From assembly GCA_026706635.1 (NCBI GenBank), contig JAPOYJ010000020.1, forward strand, positions 1 to 64,000: DNA of 64,000 bases. The letters run 5' to 3'. The position numbers were made by a program, and so were the translations under genes. This DNA comes from Gemmatimonadota bacterium. GTDB lineage: Bacteria > Gemmatimonadota > Gemmatimonadetes > Longimicrobiales > Gaopeijiaceae. Shown piece by piece: positions 26,130 through 35,628 of the stretch. Under the pieces are notes generated by a model. It was not told the origin of the DNA and made no database searches. It saw only the letters and a list, made by a program, of their open reading frames with translations. Position 1 is the first letter of the stretch. Each line of letters opens with the position of its first letter.

Positions 26130-26282
26130 GCCCGCTTGTCCACAGTGTAATCTATGCTTTACATTTTGTAATCCATGATTTACAGCGTCAATGCGCGAGG
26201 CTTCGCTCTGCGTTGCTCCTTGGGCCGGTAGCGGGGCGCTTCGCCGCTCTCGGTGCTTGCGCGAGATTATCCACGGACTGCC
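26130..26282. repeat. Dispersed CTAG-ended element, right two thirds
   Basis: Starts within the left arm (CGCCCGCTTGTCCACAG). It contains the box TGTAATCTATGCTTTACA (26146-26163), TTT, TGTAATCCATGATTTACA (26167-26184), then the right arm with GGCTTCGCTCTGCGTTGCTC and the end ATTATCCACGGACTGCC. The second half of the central hairpin is deleted. It lies between the divergent lipoprotein (25972) and ybeY (26300), 174 and 116 bp from their starts. The 327-base gap 25973-26299 otherwise shows nothing. Confidence 0.8.
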
Positions 26283-26299
26283 CTACCGGAGCCTACCCC

Positions 26300-26761
26300 A
26301 TGATCACGGTGCACATCAACGCGCGTGCCGATTGCCCGGTGCCCCGGGAGCTCGTGAGGCGGGCCGTCCTGGAGGCGCTCTACCGAGAGGGAGTGGAGGC
26401 GGGCGAGCTCTCCGTCACCTTCGTCGGCGACGGCGAGATCTCGGAGATGCACGCGAGGTACCTGGACAGCCATACGCCCACCGACGTACTCTCCTTTCGG
26501 CTGCACGGCGAGGGGGAGGACCCGCTGGGCGACGTGTACGTCGGGCATGCGCAGGCCATGCGCCAGGCCGACGAAGCTGGCGTCGAGGCTGACGAGGAGC
26601 TGGCGCGGCTCGCCGTGCACGGCGTGCTGCACGTACTGGGGTACGAGCACCCGGAGGGACCGGAGAGGACAGCGAGCGAGATGTACGCCAGGCAGGAGGG
26701 GGCGCTAGCCGCCGCGGTCGACGGGATGGCCGCTACCCGTGCAGGGACAGTCGGGCGGTGA
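26300..26761 (+). CDS. ybeY: Endoribonuclease YbeY
   Basis: The 153-aa metalloenzyme has the family motif HGVLHVLGYEH with zinc ligands H107, H111 and H117, and the TDVLSFRL segment. YbeY acts in 16S rRNA 3'-end maturation and ribosome quality control. ATG 26300 follows GGAG. Its stop overlaps the mgtE start (GTGA). Its usual partners phoH and pgpH lie upstream but are separated by a 2.4-kb insertion on the other strand. Confidence 0.93.
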   Translation: MITVHINARADCPVPRELVRRAVLEALYREGVEAGELSVTFVGDGEISEMHARYLDSHTPTDVLSFRLHGEGEDPLGDVYVGHAQAMRQADEAGVEADEELARLAVHGVLHVLGYEHPEGPERTASEMYARQEGALAAAVDGMAATRAGTVGR

Positions 26762-28125
26762 GCAGCGTGGCGCCGTCCGCCGTCGCGACTCCCGCGGCGC
26801 TAAGGGAGCTGCTCGAGCTTGCGGACTCCGGGCAGCTCGACCGTCTGCCCGGCCTCGTCGGCGATATGCACCCTTCCGACATCGCCGACCTCCTGGCGTC
26901 GGTGCCGGACGAGGAGAGACAGCTCCTCATCCTCAAGGCGCTACCGACCGACGTCGGTTCGGAGACCCTCGCCGAGATGGAGGAGGACGAGGACCGCGCC
27001 GACCTGCTGACCGCGCTGAGCGCTCGGCGCGGAGCGGCAATGCTGCACGAGCTTGCCGACGACGACGCGGCCGACCTCCTCGGCGAACTGCGCCCCGGCG
27101 ACCGGGACCGCATGCTGGCGGCGCTTCCCTCTCGGGAGGCCGGCGAGATCCGGGAACTGCTCCAGTACGCCGACGAGACCGCGGGCGGACTCATGACCAC
27201 TTCGCTCGTCTCGGTGTCGGCGCTTGCGACCGCCGCCGAGGCGATTGCAGCGATACGCGAGCAGGGGCGCGAGGTCGAGCAGCTGTACACGGTCTTCGTG
27301 GTCGACGGTCGCGGCAGGCTCGAGGGAACCGTGGCGCTGGATCGCCTCATCCTGGCCGAGCCCGAGGACAAGGTCGAGTCGCTGGTGGTTCCCGCGCTGG
27401 CCAAGGTGGGGCCGGAAACCGACCAGGAGGAGGTGGGGCGCGTGATGAGGCGCTACCACCTGGTCTGCCTTCCGGTGGTGGACGACCGGGGAGGACTTCT
27501 CGGGCGCATTACCGTGGACGACGCGATCGACGCGATCGAAGCCGAGACGACCGAGGACATCCTGCGGCTTGTCGGTGTGTCGGAAGAGGAGGAGCTGAAG
27601 GCGGAGTGGCTCGAGTCGGTGCGATCGAGGCTGCCCTGGCTGGCGCTCAACCTGGTGACGGCCGGGCTGGCGGCGTCGGTGATCCTGAGCTTCGAGGATC
27701 TCATCAGGGAGGTCACCTTTCTGGCCTTCCTCATGCCGGTGATCGCCGCGCTGGGGGGGAACACGGGAACGCAGGCGCTCGCGGTCACCATCCGCCGCAT
27801 CGCCGTGGGCGACGAGGTGCGGCTGGGGCACTTCCAGGTGGTGAGGAAGGAGGTGCTGGTGGGACTCCTGAACGGCCTCGTTCTCGGAGTGGGATTCGCC
27901 GTCTTCGCCTACCTCCGCGAGGGCGACCCCCGCATCGGCGTGGTGGTGCTGCTGGCAATGTGGATCAACATCGTCGTGGCGGGCTTCGCCGGCGCCCTGA
28001 TACCCACCATCCTGCAGCGTGTCGGAGTCGATCCGGCCGTCGCGTCGTCGGTCTTCGCCCACACCCTTACCGATCTGGTCGGCTTCGTTCTGGTCCTCAG
28101 CCTGGCTGCGGGACTGCTGCTATAG
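26758..28125 (+). CDS. mgtE: Magnesium transporter MgtE
   Basis: The 455-aa protein has the N-terminal superhelical MgtE_N domain (about 15-130, with DMHPSDIADLLASVP repeats), a CBS pair (about 135-260, TAGGLMTTSLVSV and VGRVMRRYHLVCLPVVDD) and five C-terminal helices with the pore motif PVIAALGGNTGTQ. The cytoplasmic domains sense Mg2+ and gate the channel. GTG 26758 is translationally coupled to ybeY; meaB follows after 7 bases. Confidence 0.94.
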   Translation: MSSVAPSAVATPAALRELLELADSGQLDRLPGLVGDMHPSDIADLLASVPDEERQLLILKALPTDVGSETLAEMEEDEDRADLLTALSARRGAAMLHELADDDAADLLGELRPGDRDRMLAALPSREAGEIRELLQYADETAGGLMTTSLVSVSALATAAEAIAAIREQGREVEQLYTVFVVDGRGRLEGTVALDRLILAEPEDKVESLVVPALAKVGPETDQEEVGRVMRRYHLVCLPVVDDRGGLLGRITVDDAIDAIEAETTEDILRLVGVSEEEELKAEWLESVRSRLPWLALNLVTAGLAASVILSFEDLIREVTFLAFLMPVIAALGGNTGTQALAVTIRRIAVGDEVRLGHFQVVRKEVLVGLLNGLVLGVGFAVFAYLREGDPRIGVVVLLAMWINIVVAGFAGALIPTILQRVGVDPAVASSVFAHTLTDLVGFVLVLSLAAGLLL

Positions 28126-28132
28126 GCAGCCC

Positions 28133-29224
28133 GTGAAGATACCTCCAGCCGATCGCCGGGAGAGGGCCTCCCGGCTCGTCGCGGACTTTCGCGAGGGGAG
28201 GCGGCCAGCGCTTGCGCGCGCCATCTCGATCGTCGAGCGGGGAGGGTCCGCCGCTATGGGGGTCCTGGCCGACCTCCTCCTCGCCCAGCCGCAGGCGAGG
28301 CGCTTCGGAATCACGGGTCCACCGGGGGCAGGAAAGTCCAGCCTGATCCGCGCTCTCGCAACGCTGCTCCGCGCCCGCGGCGAGGAGGTGGCGATCATCG
28401 CCGTCGATCCGACCTCGCCCTTCTCGGGGGGGGCGCTGCTTGGGGACCGCATCCGGATGAACGACATGGCGACGGACCCGGGTGTCTTCATCCGCTCGAT
28501 GGCGACGCGGGGGTCCCTCGGTGGACTGGCGGCCTCGACCCGGGAGGCGATCGATCTCCTGGATGCATTCGGCTTCCCCAACGTCCTGGTCGAGACGGTC
28601 GGGGTGGGGCAGACCGAGCTCGAGATCGCCTCCACCGCCGACTCGGTCGCGGTCGTCCTGGTCCCCGAGTCCGGCGACGGAGTGCAGGCGATGAAGGCCG
28701 GGCTGATGGAGATCGCCGACCTCTTCGTCGTCAACAAGTCGGACCGGGTCGGCGCCGACCGGATGGTGAGGGCGATCCGCCAGGCGCTGCTGCTTAGAGC
28801 CGGACACGCCGGCCGCGACCTGCCCGCGCACCACGGGGTCGATCTGAAGCGGATGTCGGGTGAATCGGAAGGGGGGAGTGCGGCGCGACGGCCCGGCGCG
28901 GCCGCTGCTCCGCCATCTCCTCCTCCCTCCGGCTGGAGCATTCCGGTGATCAAGACCTCGGCCGGCCGCGGCGAGGGGATCGATGGAATGCTGGAACAGC
29001 TCCTCGAGCACCAGCGCTACCTGGAGGTCTCGGGCGAGCTCGAGCTGCGCCGCCGGACGCGAGCGCGGCAACGGATACGGCAGGTCGTGGAGCGGCGCCT
29101 GGCCCGTCGGGCGAGGGAGCATCTGGCGACTCACCCCGAGCTGGAGCGGTGGGTCGGCGAGGTGGCGGCCGGGCGCTCTACGGCGTACGGGGTGGCCCAG
29201 GAGGTCGCCAAGACGATAGCATGA
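28133..29224 (+). CDS. meaB: MeaB/ArgK-type G3E GTPase chaperone of acyl-CoA mutase
   Basis: The 363-aa GTPase has the P-loop GPPGAGKSSL, VDPTSPFSGGALLGDRIRM, VETVGVGQTE and VVNKSD nucleotide motifs of the MeaB family. MeaB protects B12-dependent acyl-CoA mutases and loads or repairs their cofactor. The GTG at 28133 is the start. A proline/alanine-rich stretch (about 245-265) before VIKTSAGRGEGID looks longer than usual. The gene is followed 42 bases later by the mutase it should serve. Confidence 0.93.
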   Translation: MKIPPADRRERASRLVADFREGRRPALARAISIVERGGSAAMGVLADLLLAQPQARRFGITGPPGAGKSSLIRALATLLRARGEEVAIIAVDPTSPFSGGALLGDRIRMNDMATDPGVFIRSMATRGSLGGLAASTREAIDLLDAFGFPNVLVETVGVGQTELEIASTADSVAVVLVPESGDGVQAMKAGLMEIADLFVVNKSDRVGADRMVRAIRQALLLRAGHAGRDLPAHHGVDLKRMSGESEGGSAARRPGAAAAPPSPPPSGWSIPVIKTSAGRGEGIDGMLEQLLEHQRYLEVSGELELRRRTRARQRIRQVVERRLARRAREHLATHPELERWVGEVAAGRSTAYGVAQEVAKTIA

Positions 29225-29266
29225 GAGCGGGGACTTCAAGCGACGCTGGTGGAGGGTGAGAGGCAG

Positions 29267-30985
29267 ATGGCGACCACAAGAGAGAGGGTGCGGGGGCGCG
29301 GCCGGCTCCTCGACGAGATCGCGGGGCACGAACGGGAGATCGAGCGGCTGAGCGCCGAGCTCGCCGCCTGGGAGGCCACGCGCCAGGCGACGCCGGAGCG
29401 CCTGCCGTTCTTCTCCTCCATCTCCGGCAACGAGGTCGATCCGCTCTACACGCCGCGAGACGCCCAGGGCGACTACCTGGAACAGCTCGGAGTGCCGGGT
29501 AGCTTCCCCTTCACCCGGGGCCCCTACGCCACCATGTACCGGAGCCGACTCTGGACGATGCGGCAGTTCGCCGGCTTCGCCACCGCCGAGGATACGAACG
29601 AGCGCTACCGGTACCTGCTCGCCAAGGGCCAGACAGGCCTCTCGGTGGCCTTCGACTTCCCGACGCTGATGGGTTACGACGGCGACCATCCGCGCTCGCT
29701 CGGCGAGGTCGGCGTCTGCGGGGTGGCGATCTCCTCGCTCGCCGACATGGAGACGCTCTTCGACGGAATTCCGCTCGACCAGGTCTCGGTGTCGATGACG
29801 ATCAACGGCCCGGCGATCATCCTCTTCTGCTTCTACGTGGCGGCCGCCGAGCGCCAGGGGGTGGATCCCAAGGTCCTGCGCGGCACCGTCCAGAACGACA
29901 TCCTCAAGGAGTACCAGGCCCAGCACGCGTGGGTGTTCCCACCGGAGCCGGCGCTCCGGCTAATCCTGGACATGTTCGAGTGGTGCTCCGGGAACGCGCC
30001 CCGCTACAACCCGATCTCCATCTCCGGCTACCACATCCGCGAGGCCGGCGCCACGGCGGGCCAGGAGCTGGCCTTCACCCTGGCCAACGGCTTCGACTAC
30101 GTGCGCCGGGGCGTCGAGCGCGGCCTCCCGGTGGACGCCTTCGCTCCGCGCCTCTCCTTCTTCTTCGACGTCCACAACGACTTCTTCGAGGAGGTGGCCA
30201 AGTTCCGGGCCGCGCGCAGGATCTGGGCGCGTCACATGCGCGACGAATTCGGTGCCCGGAGCCCGCGGTCGTGGCGTCTACGAACCCACGCCCAGACGGC
30301 GGGGGTCGCCCTCACGGCGCAGCAGCCCGAGAACAACATCGTGCGCGTCGCCTACCAGGCGCTTGCCGCCGTCCTCGGGGGCACCCAGTCGCTGCACACC
30401 AACTCGATGGACGAGACGCTCGCGCTGCCGACCGAGAAGGCGGTCACGGTCGCGCTCCGCACCCAGCAGATCCTCGCCAGTGAGACGGGGGTGGCAAATA
30501 CGATCGACCCGCTGGCGGGCTCCTACTACCTCGAGGCGCTCACCGACCGGCTCGAGGAGGAGGCGGAGGAGATCTTCGCGAGTATCGCCGAGCAGGGAGG
30601 GGTGGTGCCCGGAATCGAGAACGGCTGGTTCCAGCGCGAGATCGCGAGCTCGGCCGCCCGGCAGCAGGCCGAGATCGAGGCGGGACTCCGGACGGTGGTC
30701 GGGGTGAACGACTTCGTCGAGGAGGAGGGAGGGATCGAGATCGACACCCTGCGGATCGACCCGACCGTGGAGAAGCGGCAGCGGGAGCGACTGGCCCGGC
30801 TGCGAGCCTCACGCGACGACGGGGAGGCGCAGGTGGCGCTGGACCGGCTCCGCGAGACCGCGGCGAGCGGGGCCAACATCGTGCCCGACATCCTCGCCTG
30901 TGCCCACGCCTACTGCACCCTCTACGAGATCCGGGCCGCCATGGAGGAGGTCTTCGGCGCCTACCGGGAGCCGGTCTTCTTCTAG
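29267..30985 (+). CDS. B12-dependent acyl-CoA mutase, large (catalytic) subunit
   Basis: The 572-aa TIM-barrel subunit has family motifs [55 protein letters not shown] and [14 protein letters not shown]. It lacks the C-terminal cobalamin-binding domain, so a separate small subunit must exist outside the window. Methylmalonyl-CoA mutase is the usual name, but the segment that carries the carboxylate-binding arginine in the classical enzyme (KEFMVRNTY) reads KEYQAQHAW here, as in isobutyryl-CoA-type mutases, so the substrate is open. ATG 29267 follows GGAGGGTGAGAGG. It is last in ybeY-mgtE-meaB-mutase. Confidence 0.88.
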   Translation: MATTRERVRGRGRLLDEIAGHEREIERLSAELAAWEATRQATPERLPFFSSISGNEVDPLYTPRDAQGDYLEQLGVPGSFPFTRGPYATMYRSRLWTMRQFAGFATAEDTNERYRYLLAKGQTGLSVAFDFPTLMGYDGDHPRSLGEVGVCGVAISSLADMETLFDGIPLDQVSVSMTINGPAIILFCFYVAAAERQGVDPKVLRGTVQNDILKEYQAQHAWVFPPEPALRLILDMFEWCSGNAPRYNPISISGYHIREAGATAGQELAFTLANGFDYVRRGVERGLPVDAFAPRLSFFFDVHNDFFEEVAKFRAARRIWARHMRDEFGARSPRSWRLRTHAQTAGVALTAQQPENNIVRVAYQALAAVLGGTQSLHTNSMDETLALPTEKAVTVALRTQQILASETGVANTIDPLAGSYYLEALTDRLEEEAEEIFASIAEQGGVVPGIENGWFQREIASSAARQQAEIEAGLRTVVGVNDFVEEEGGIEIDTLRIDPTVEKRQRERLARLRASRDDGEAQVALDRLRETAASGANIVPDILACAHAYCTLYEIRAAMEEVFGAYREPVFF

Positions 30986-31038
30986 ATTCGCTCAGGGAAG
31001 ACCGCCACGGATCGAAACTCCGTGCGCTGCGGGGCCGC

Positions 31039-31065
31039 CTAGCAGTCCGTGGATAAACCTGGACA
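31039..31065. repeat. Dispersed CTAG-ended element, end fragment
   Basis: CTAGCAGTCCGTGGATAAAC is one end of the dispersed element, followed by a weakly similar stretch containing GCGCGAGC. It matches the reverse complement of the right end better than the left end. It stands about 40 bp before the start at 31102. Confidence 0.65.
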
Positions 31066-31101
31066 CTGGCGCGAGCGTCCAGCGCTCTCGACTGTTCGTA
31101 C

Positions 31102-32814
31102 ATGCGAACCGCCCGCCTCGTCCTCCTCGTCATGGCTTTCGCCCCCCTGCGCGGCGCAGCCCAGCCCATTGTCGGGATCGTAGTCGAGGAGGGCACTGGC
31201 GCGCCGATCCACGGGGCCATGGCGATCCTCTTCGACAGCACCGGCGCCCAGGTATCAAGCGCCCTCAGCAACGCGACTGGCCGGTTCCTGTTGCGGGCTG
31301 AACAGCCCGGGCTCCACTACATCACGGTGGAGCGGATCGGATACGCCGACTGGACCACGGATCGCTTCGAGCCACAACCCGGCGGCGGGCCGCTGACCAT
31401 ACGGGTGCCGGTGCAGGCTGTCCGCCTTCAGGGGCTCGATGTGTCGGCGGGCCGTCGATGCGAGGTCAGGCCCGAGGAGGGCAAGGCGACCGCGCGCGTC
31501 TGGGAGGAGGTGCGCAAGGCTCTGGCGGCGGAGGCTTTCACGCGCGCGGCGTCGCTCTATCGCTATACCCTGATCCGCTATCAGCGGAAGCTGGACCGCC
31601 GCGGCCGGAAGACGATCGAGCATACGGCCGGAATCATGGAGAATCTGCCGGCGGCCTTTCGGTCCTTTCCGATCGAGCACCTCGTGGCCCGGGGCTTTGT
31701 CCAAGCGATCGAGGACACCGCGGAGTTCTACGCTCCGGATGCGGAAGCGCTCCTATCGGACGCCTTCCTCGACACCCACTGTTTCGAATTGCGCGAGGGC
31801 GAAGGTGGGGAAGAAGACATGATCGGGCTGGTCTTTCGGCCACTGAAGGGTCGCGAAGTTCCCGAGATCGGCGGGGTTCTTTGGCTAAACGCGGAGACTT
31901 CCGAGCTGGAGCGGCTGGAGTTCGCCTACGTAAACCTGATCCGGTCCATTCAGGTCGCGAAGCCGGGGGGGGAGGTAGCCTTCACGCGGCTACCGGACGG
32001 TGCCTGGATCGTTCGCGACTGGCTCATCCGGATGCCTAATTTCGAACCGACTCGCCGGGGAATCATGCGCACCGGCTACATCGAGGATGGCGGTTTCGTA
32101 TGGGTGATCACGGATTCGGCGGGCCGGCAGATCCTGCACGCGGAAACCGCGAGCATCTCGGGGGTGGTGACCGACTCGGCCGGAACCGGTCCGCCGACCG
32201 ATCTGGTTGTCGTGGAGCTGTTGGAGACCGGCATGCAGACGATCGCCAATTCGGACGGCTCCTTCCTGCTGACCGGCCTCGACGAGGGTCGGCACCTTCT
32301 GCGTGTACGTCGCCCCCTTTACGCCAGCTGGGGGATCGTGCCGCCGGACGAGGTGGTGGCGATCGAGGGACGGCCGGGCGAAATCGTCCATGTCCGCCTG
32401 CGTGCGCCCGGCATCGCGGACGCGCTGGCCGCCGCATGCGGCGGGGCTCCCCGTCCCGGCGGTACGGTCGCCTTCATGGGCCGTATCACCACCCCAGGCG
32501 GCACCGCGGTGGGAGATATGGCCGTCTCGGTGCGATGGCCGCACGCGTCGTTCTACTTCCCGGCACGCATCGCGGCACCCTTCGGCCCCGAAGGCACCCC
32601 CTACCGCGAGTGGACGTACGTACGCGACGGCCTCTTCGCCACCGCCACGACAACCACCGACTGGCGGGGGCTCTTCCTACTCTGCGACATCCCCGCGGGC
32701 ACGCGCCTGCGGGTGCGGGTGGCAGCGTCGCTGGCTGATGATCCCCTGCTGACGAAGACGTATCCCCTGCCGCCTGGGCCGCCCGCCGTGGTCGCAAGGC
32801 TCGTAGTTCAATGA
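31102..32814 (+). CDS. Secreted protein with two CarboxypepD_reg-like domains
   Basis: The 570-aa protein has a signal peptide ending LRGAAQ, then a carboxypeptidase-regulatory-like beta domain (about 22-105: [39 protein letters not shown]), a central region (about 110-345) without a recognised domain, a second such domain (about 350-430: [32 protein letters not shown]) and a C-terminal beta segment. Such domains are common in secreted and TonB-linked proteins of this type of bacterium; the function is unknown. ATG 31102 is the natural start. A hairpin terminator follows its stop. Confidence 0.8.
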   Translation: MRTARLVLLVMAFAPLRGAAQPIVGIVVEEGTGAPIHGAMAILFDSTGAQVSSALSNATGRFLLRAEQPGLHYITVERIGYADWTTDRFEPQPGGGPLTIRVPVQAVRLQGLDVSAGRRCEVRPEEGKATARVWEEVRKALAAEAFTRAASLYRYTLIRYQRKLDRRGRKTIEHTAGIMENLPAAFRSFPIEHLVARGFVQAIEDTAEFYAPDAEALLSDAFLDTHCFELREGEGGEEDMIGLVFRPLKGREVPEIGGVLWLNAETSELERLEFAYVNLIRSIQVAKPGGEVAFTRLPDGAWIVRDWLIRMPNFEPTRRGIMRTGYIEDGGFVWVITDSAGRQILHAETASISGVVTDSAGTGPPTDLVVVELLETGMQTIANSDGSFLLTGLDEGRHLLRVRRPLYASWGIVPPDEVVAIEGRPGEIVHVRLRAPGIADALAAACGGAPRPGGTVAFMGRITTPGGTAVGDMAVSVRWPHASFYFPARIAAPFGPEGTPYREWTYVRDGLFATATTTTDWRGLFLLCDIPAGTRLRVRVAASLADDPLLTKTYPLPPGPPAVVARLVVQ

Positions 32815-32816
32815 GA

Positions 32817-32850
32817 AAGGCCGCCGAGGGAGACACCCCCCGGCGGCCTT
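32817..32850. terminator. Hairpin terminator between convergent genes
   Basis: A perfect 10-bp stem AAGGCCGCCG/CGGCGGCCTT with an inner GGG/CCC pairing lies 2 bases after the stop at 32814 and 40 bases from the stop of the convergent ompA-like gene. The T-run is short on both strands, so it probably works in both directions but may be imperfect. Confidence 0.7.
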
Positions 32851-32889
32851 CGGCTAGCCGTGTCGGTCGGCCCCGTCTCGCGTTCTGCC

Positions 32890-34650
32890 CTAACGCCCCC
32901 TGGGGACGATCAGATCGGCGGCTGCCTGACCGACCCGCCATGTCAACCTGACCGAGCGCCACGCGGCAACGTCCGCAGCCGCCGCCGCGCTGGCGGGCGC
33001 GACCGCCCCAACGGAGCCAGGGCCACGATCTCCCACCCCCAGATCACTCACCTCGACGGCCACGGTGTCGGTCGTCTCGCTCACCGTCTCGGTGGTGTTG
33101 CTGACCTCGCTCGTGTGCATGCTCACCGTGTCCGGAGCCCCGATGATCCTCGTGTTGAGGATGGTCTCGGTCTCGGTTATGACTGTGGTGTGGGTCACGA
33201 CCTCGGTCTCGGTAATCGTGTGCGTAACGGTGATCGTGGTGTCGACCATCTCGGTGAAGCCGGTGACGCTGAAGTCCACGCGACGGTTTCGCGACGGCTC
33301 CCTGATGGGCGACGGCAACGGATCGATCGGCTCCGAGTCGCCCTTGGACTCGGCCGTGAATCGCATGCTGTCCAGCCCGAAGTCCTCGCCGGTCAGATAG
33401 GCCAGCACCGCAGCCGCCCGCCGGGACCCTAGCGCCACGTTGTACGGGCTGGTTCCTCGCTCGTCTGCGTGCCCCTCGACCAACAGGGTGATTCCCGGGT
33501 CGGCCATCATGACCTCGGCCTTCCGCCCCAGCGCGGCCTGGGCCGAGTCCGAGAGGGCGTGCCGGTCGAAGTCGAAGAGGACCATCTCCTCCAGGATCTG
33601 CCTGGTCTCGGCCGGCAGGTCGAGAGCAGCCATGGTCGTGTCGGCGGTGACGATCGTGTCCCGGGTCACGACGGAATGGGGGGTTACGACGGTGTCGCGC
33701 GTGACGACGATCTCCCTCTTGTTGGGGAAGGCGATAGACGCCACCACTCCGAACTTCTGCGACAGGTAGGTGCTGGTTCCGTCGCCATCGGCTACGCTCC
33801 CGCTCCCCGTCAGACCATGCGCGAAGGCGCCCACCCTGAAGGCTCCGAGGTCCGCCTGCACCCCGGCGTTGATATCGAAGCCGTTATGCTCGCCCATCAG
33901 GTGCACCAGCCGACCGTTCCCCAGCGCCAGATGCAGCGCCGCGCCCCCGAAAATTCCTCCCGTCGCGTTCTCGGCGTAGAGATCCAGATCCTTGCCCTCG
34001 GCGAACATTCCTATCCCGTAGCCGGCGGTCAGCGTCAGGTTTGCCGACTCCGAGCTCAACAACTTGGCGGTCGCGACCCCATAGGGGCTCAGGTTGGTTT
34101 CCAGCTCATCCGAGAGCCGGTAGTCGGGGTATCCCAGGCGACCCGGCGCGAGGCCACCCCCCGCTCCGAATGGCGACGGCGAGGTCACGTAGCGGGCACC
34201 GCCGGCGACGCCGAACCTATCGGTCGAGAAGAGCGACAGTCGGGCGAAGGCCCCCAGCATGTTGCCGCCGTCCTCCTCCGGGGCGAAGTGCTGAATGCTT
34301 GCTCCCAGCTCGAGGCGGTTCATGATCCCGATGGCGATGGAGCCGTCCATAACCGTCTTGCTGAATTCCTCCGGGTCGGTCTTCGTCAGCGGCTCTCCTT
34401 CACTGTTCAAGACCACGGGATTTTCGCTCGAAAGCGCCATCGCAGAGAACGTGCCCGTCACGCCCATATGGGGCAGCACCCACGCGACCGGCACGTCGAT
34501 TAGACCCGATCCGTACCTGAGCGTGCTGGGCATCCTGAAGCTCTGAGCTGCCACCGGCTGGCTCAGGACCACGAGCGCCGCGACCGCGACGCCGACCCGA
34601 CTCGCGATGCCGGCTAGGTCGTAGGGCACCAAGTTGAAGTTCTGCCGCAT
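32890..34650 (-). CDS. OmpA-family protein with long Thr/Val-rich C-terminal tail
   Basis: The 586-aa protein has a signal peptide ending PVAAQS, a beta-barrel-like region (about 40-310), a stretch of repeated VVTRDTVVT units (about 313-340), a peptidoglycan-binding OmpA domain (about 350-460, with LFDFDRHALSD and VEGHADERGTSPYNVALGSRR) and then about 125 residues very rich in Thr, Val, Glu and Ala. It links outer membrane and peptidoglycan. The tail after the OmpA domain is unusual: OmpA domains normally end the protein. It is a single gene with its own hairpin terminator. Confidence 0.88.
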   Translation of the reverse strand: MRQNFNLVPYDLAGIASRVGVAVAALVVLSQPVAAQSFRMPSTLRYGSGLIDVPVAWVLPHMGVTGTFSAMALSSENPVVLNSEGEPLTKTDPEEFSKTVMDGSIAIGIMNRLELGASIQHFAPEEDGGNMLGAFARLSLFSTDRFGVAGGARYVTSPSPFGAGGGLAPGRLGYPDYRLSDELETNLSPYGVATAKLLSSESANLTLTAGYGIGMFAEGKDLDLYAENATGGIFGGAALHLALGNGRLVHLMGEHNGFDINAGVQADLGAFRVGAFAHGLTGSGSVADGDGTSTYLSQKFGVVASIAFPNKREIVVTRDTVVTPHSVVTRDTIVTADTTMAALDLPAETRQILEEMVLFDFDRHALSDSAQAALGRKAEVMMADPGITLLVEGHADERGTSPYNVALGSRRAAAVLAYLTGEDFGLDSMRFTAESKGDSEPIDPLPSPIREPSRNRRVDFSVTGFTEMVDTTITVTHTITETEVVTHTTVITETETILNTRIIGAPDTVSMHTSEVSNTTETVSETTDTVAVEVSDLGVGDRGPGSVGAVAPASAAAAADVAAWRSVRLTWRVGQAAADLIVPRGR

Positions 34651-34732
34651 TCCATGTCTCCTAGTGAGCAGTGGTTCCTAGTTGTGAAGGATAGGCTGGG
34701 GTGGGTTGGGGCGCAATAGCGAAGGGCAGCTC

Positions 34733-34831
34733 TGGCAGCCCGTGGACAACCTCCCACGGCAGGAGCAGCGCTGCATCCCCGCTGGCGCCTCGCCGGTCTC
34801 GGTGCTCGCGAGATCATACGCGGACTGCCAG
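34733..34831. repeat. Dispersed element, internally deleted mini copy (99 bp)
   Basis: Both ends are present but the middle with the palindrome box and central hairpin is deleted. The left end is CTGGCAGCCCGTGGACAAC with its CCGTGG/CCACGG hairpin; the right end is GATCATACGCGGACTGCCAG. Here the ends read CTGG and CCAG rather than CTAG and CTAG, so they remain complementary to each other after the change. It lies in the 323-base gap between the divergent genes at 34650 and 34974, which otherwise shows nothing. Confidence 0.75.
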
Positions 34832-34973
34832 GCGCTCCCCCGGAATCGGACCGGCCGGGCGGGTGTCGCCGCACGAGAGACTTGCCTGGGAGCCCACTAG
34901 GCACCCAAGTTACACTCCGGGCGTTGCGCCTGATAGCCCCCTGTTCCGGTGGCCACTGAAATCCGAGGTTCCC

Positions 34974-35501
34974 ATGAGACACACCCGTCGCTTCGCACCG
35001 CTCCTTCTGGCCGCGGCCGTGCTTGGCTGCAACGTCCCAGTGAGGCCATTGGACTACAGCTGGGAATTCCTGGACATCCCCGAGATCCAGCGCCTCGAGT
35101 CCACCATGAATGGCAGGGCCTTTCGCCAGTCCGACCCCTCCGCGGATGCCGTGCACCGCAAGACTGTCGAGATCGACTTTCGGCGTGGGGAGCTCGCGGT
35201 AAGGGCTCGGCAGCTTGAGGGGGGACAGGTCGTCGCCGAGTGGAGCGTGAGCGGACCGGTCTACTGGATCGAGAAGGCGGTTGAAGACGCGATTCACAAG
35301 CTCCACATTAGAAACGGCGTCGTCGAGCGCACCCATCCCGAGGAGTGCACCGACTGCATCGACGTCAGAGGGATGTCGGTGCTCATCCACAGGTACCACC
35401 TGGACGACGAACTGCGATTTGCCCTGTGGGACAGCATCGGCCACCTGCCCGCCCCCTTCCCGGTCTTTCAGAGCTGGACCTCCTTCGAGGAGATCGAGTA
35501 G
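34974..35501 (+). CDS. Lipoprotein of unknown function
   Basis: The 175-aa protein has a short signal with lipobox AVLGC (Cys19) after MRHTRRFAPLLLAA. The mature part has no recognised domain; it contains a CTDC pair near residues 124-127 and an aromatic, acidic C-terminus (FQSWTSFEEIE). ATG 34974 follows GAGG. It stands alone between a repeat and the secD promoter region. An envelope location is inferred from the lipobox only. Confidence 0.7.
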   Translation: MRHTRRFAPLLLAAAVLGCNVPVRPLDYSWEFLDIPEIQRLESTMNGRAFRQSDPSADAVHRKTVEIDFRRGELAVRARQLEGGQVVAEWSVSGPVYWIEKAVEDAIHKLHIRNGVVERTHPEECTDCIDVRGMSVLIHRYHLDDELRFALWDSIGHLPAPFPVFQSWTSFEEIE

Positions 35502-35555
35502 CGGCAGGCAGGCGATTGTCGGCGAGCTGTTCTCGGGAGCGACCGGGACCCCAGA

Positions 35556-35584
35556 TTGACACCCCGGCATGCTCCGGCGAAGTT
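35556..35584 (+). promoter_or_regulatory. Possible sigma70-type promoter of the secD operon
   Basis: TTGACA (35556-35561), a 17-base spacer and GAAGTT (35579-35584). The -35 box is perfect and the spacing ideal, but the -10 box is poor. It lies 45 bases before the secD ATG, after the stop of the upstream lipoprotein gene. Confidence 0.4.
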
Positions 35585-35628
35585 CCCCTGCGCTTGCCGT
35601 CGGTTCGGGATGACCCGGAAAGGAAGCA

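Noticed and set aside
28121-28140. Element-end-like TAGGCAGCCCGTGAAG at the mgtE/meaB junction
   Set aside because: Only about 12 bases agree and the meaB start is there; chance or a very old trace cannot be told.
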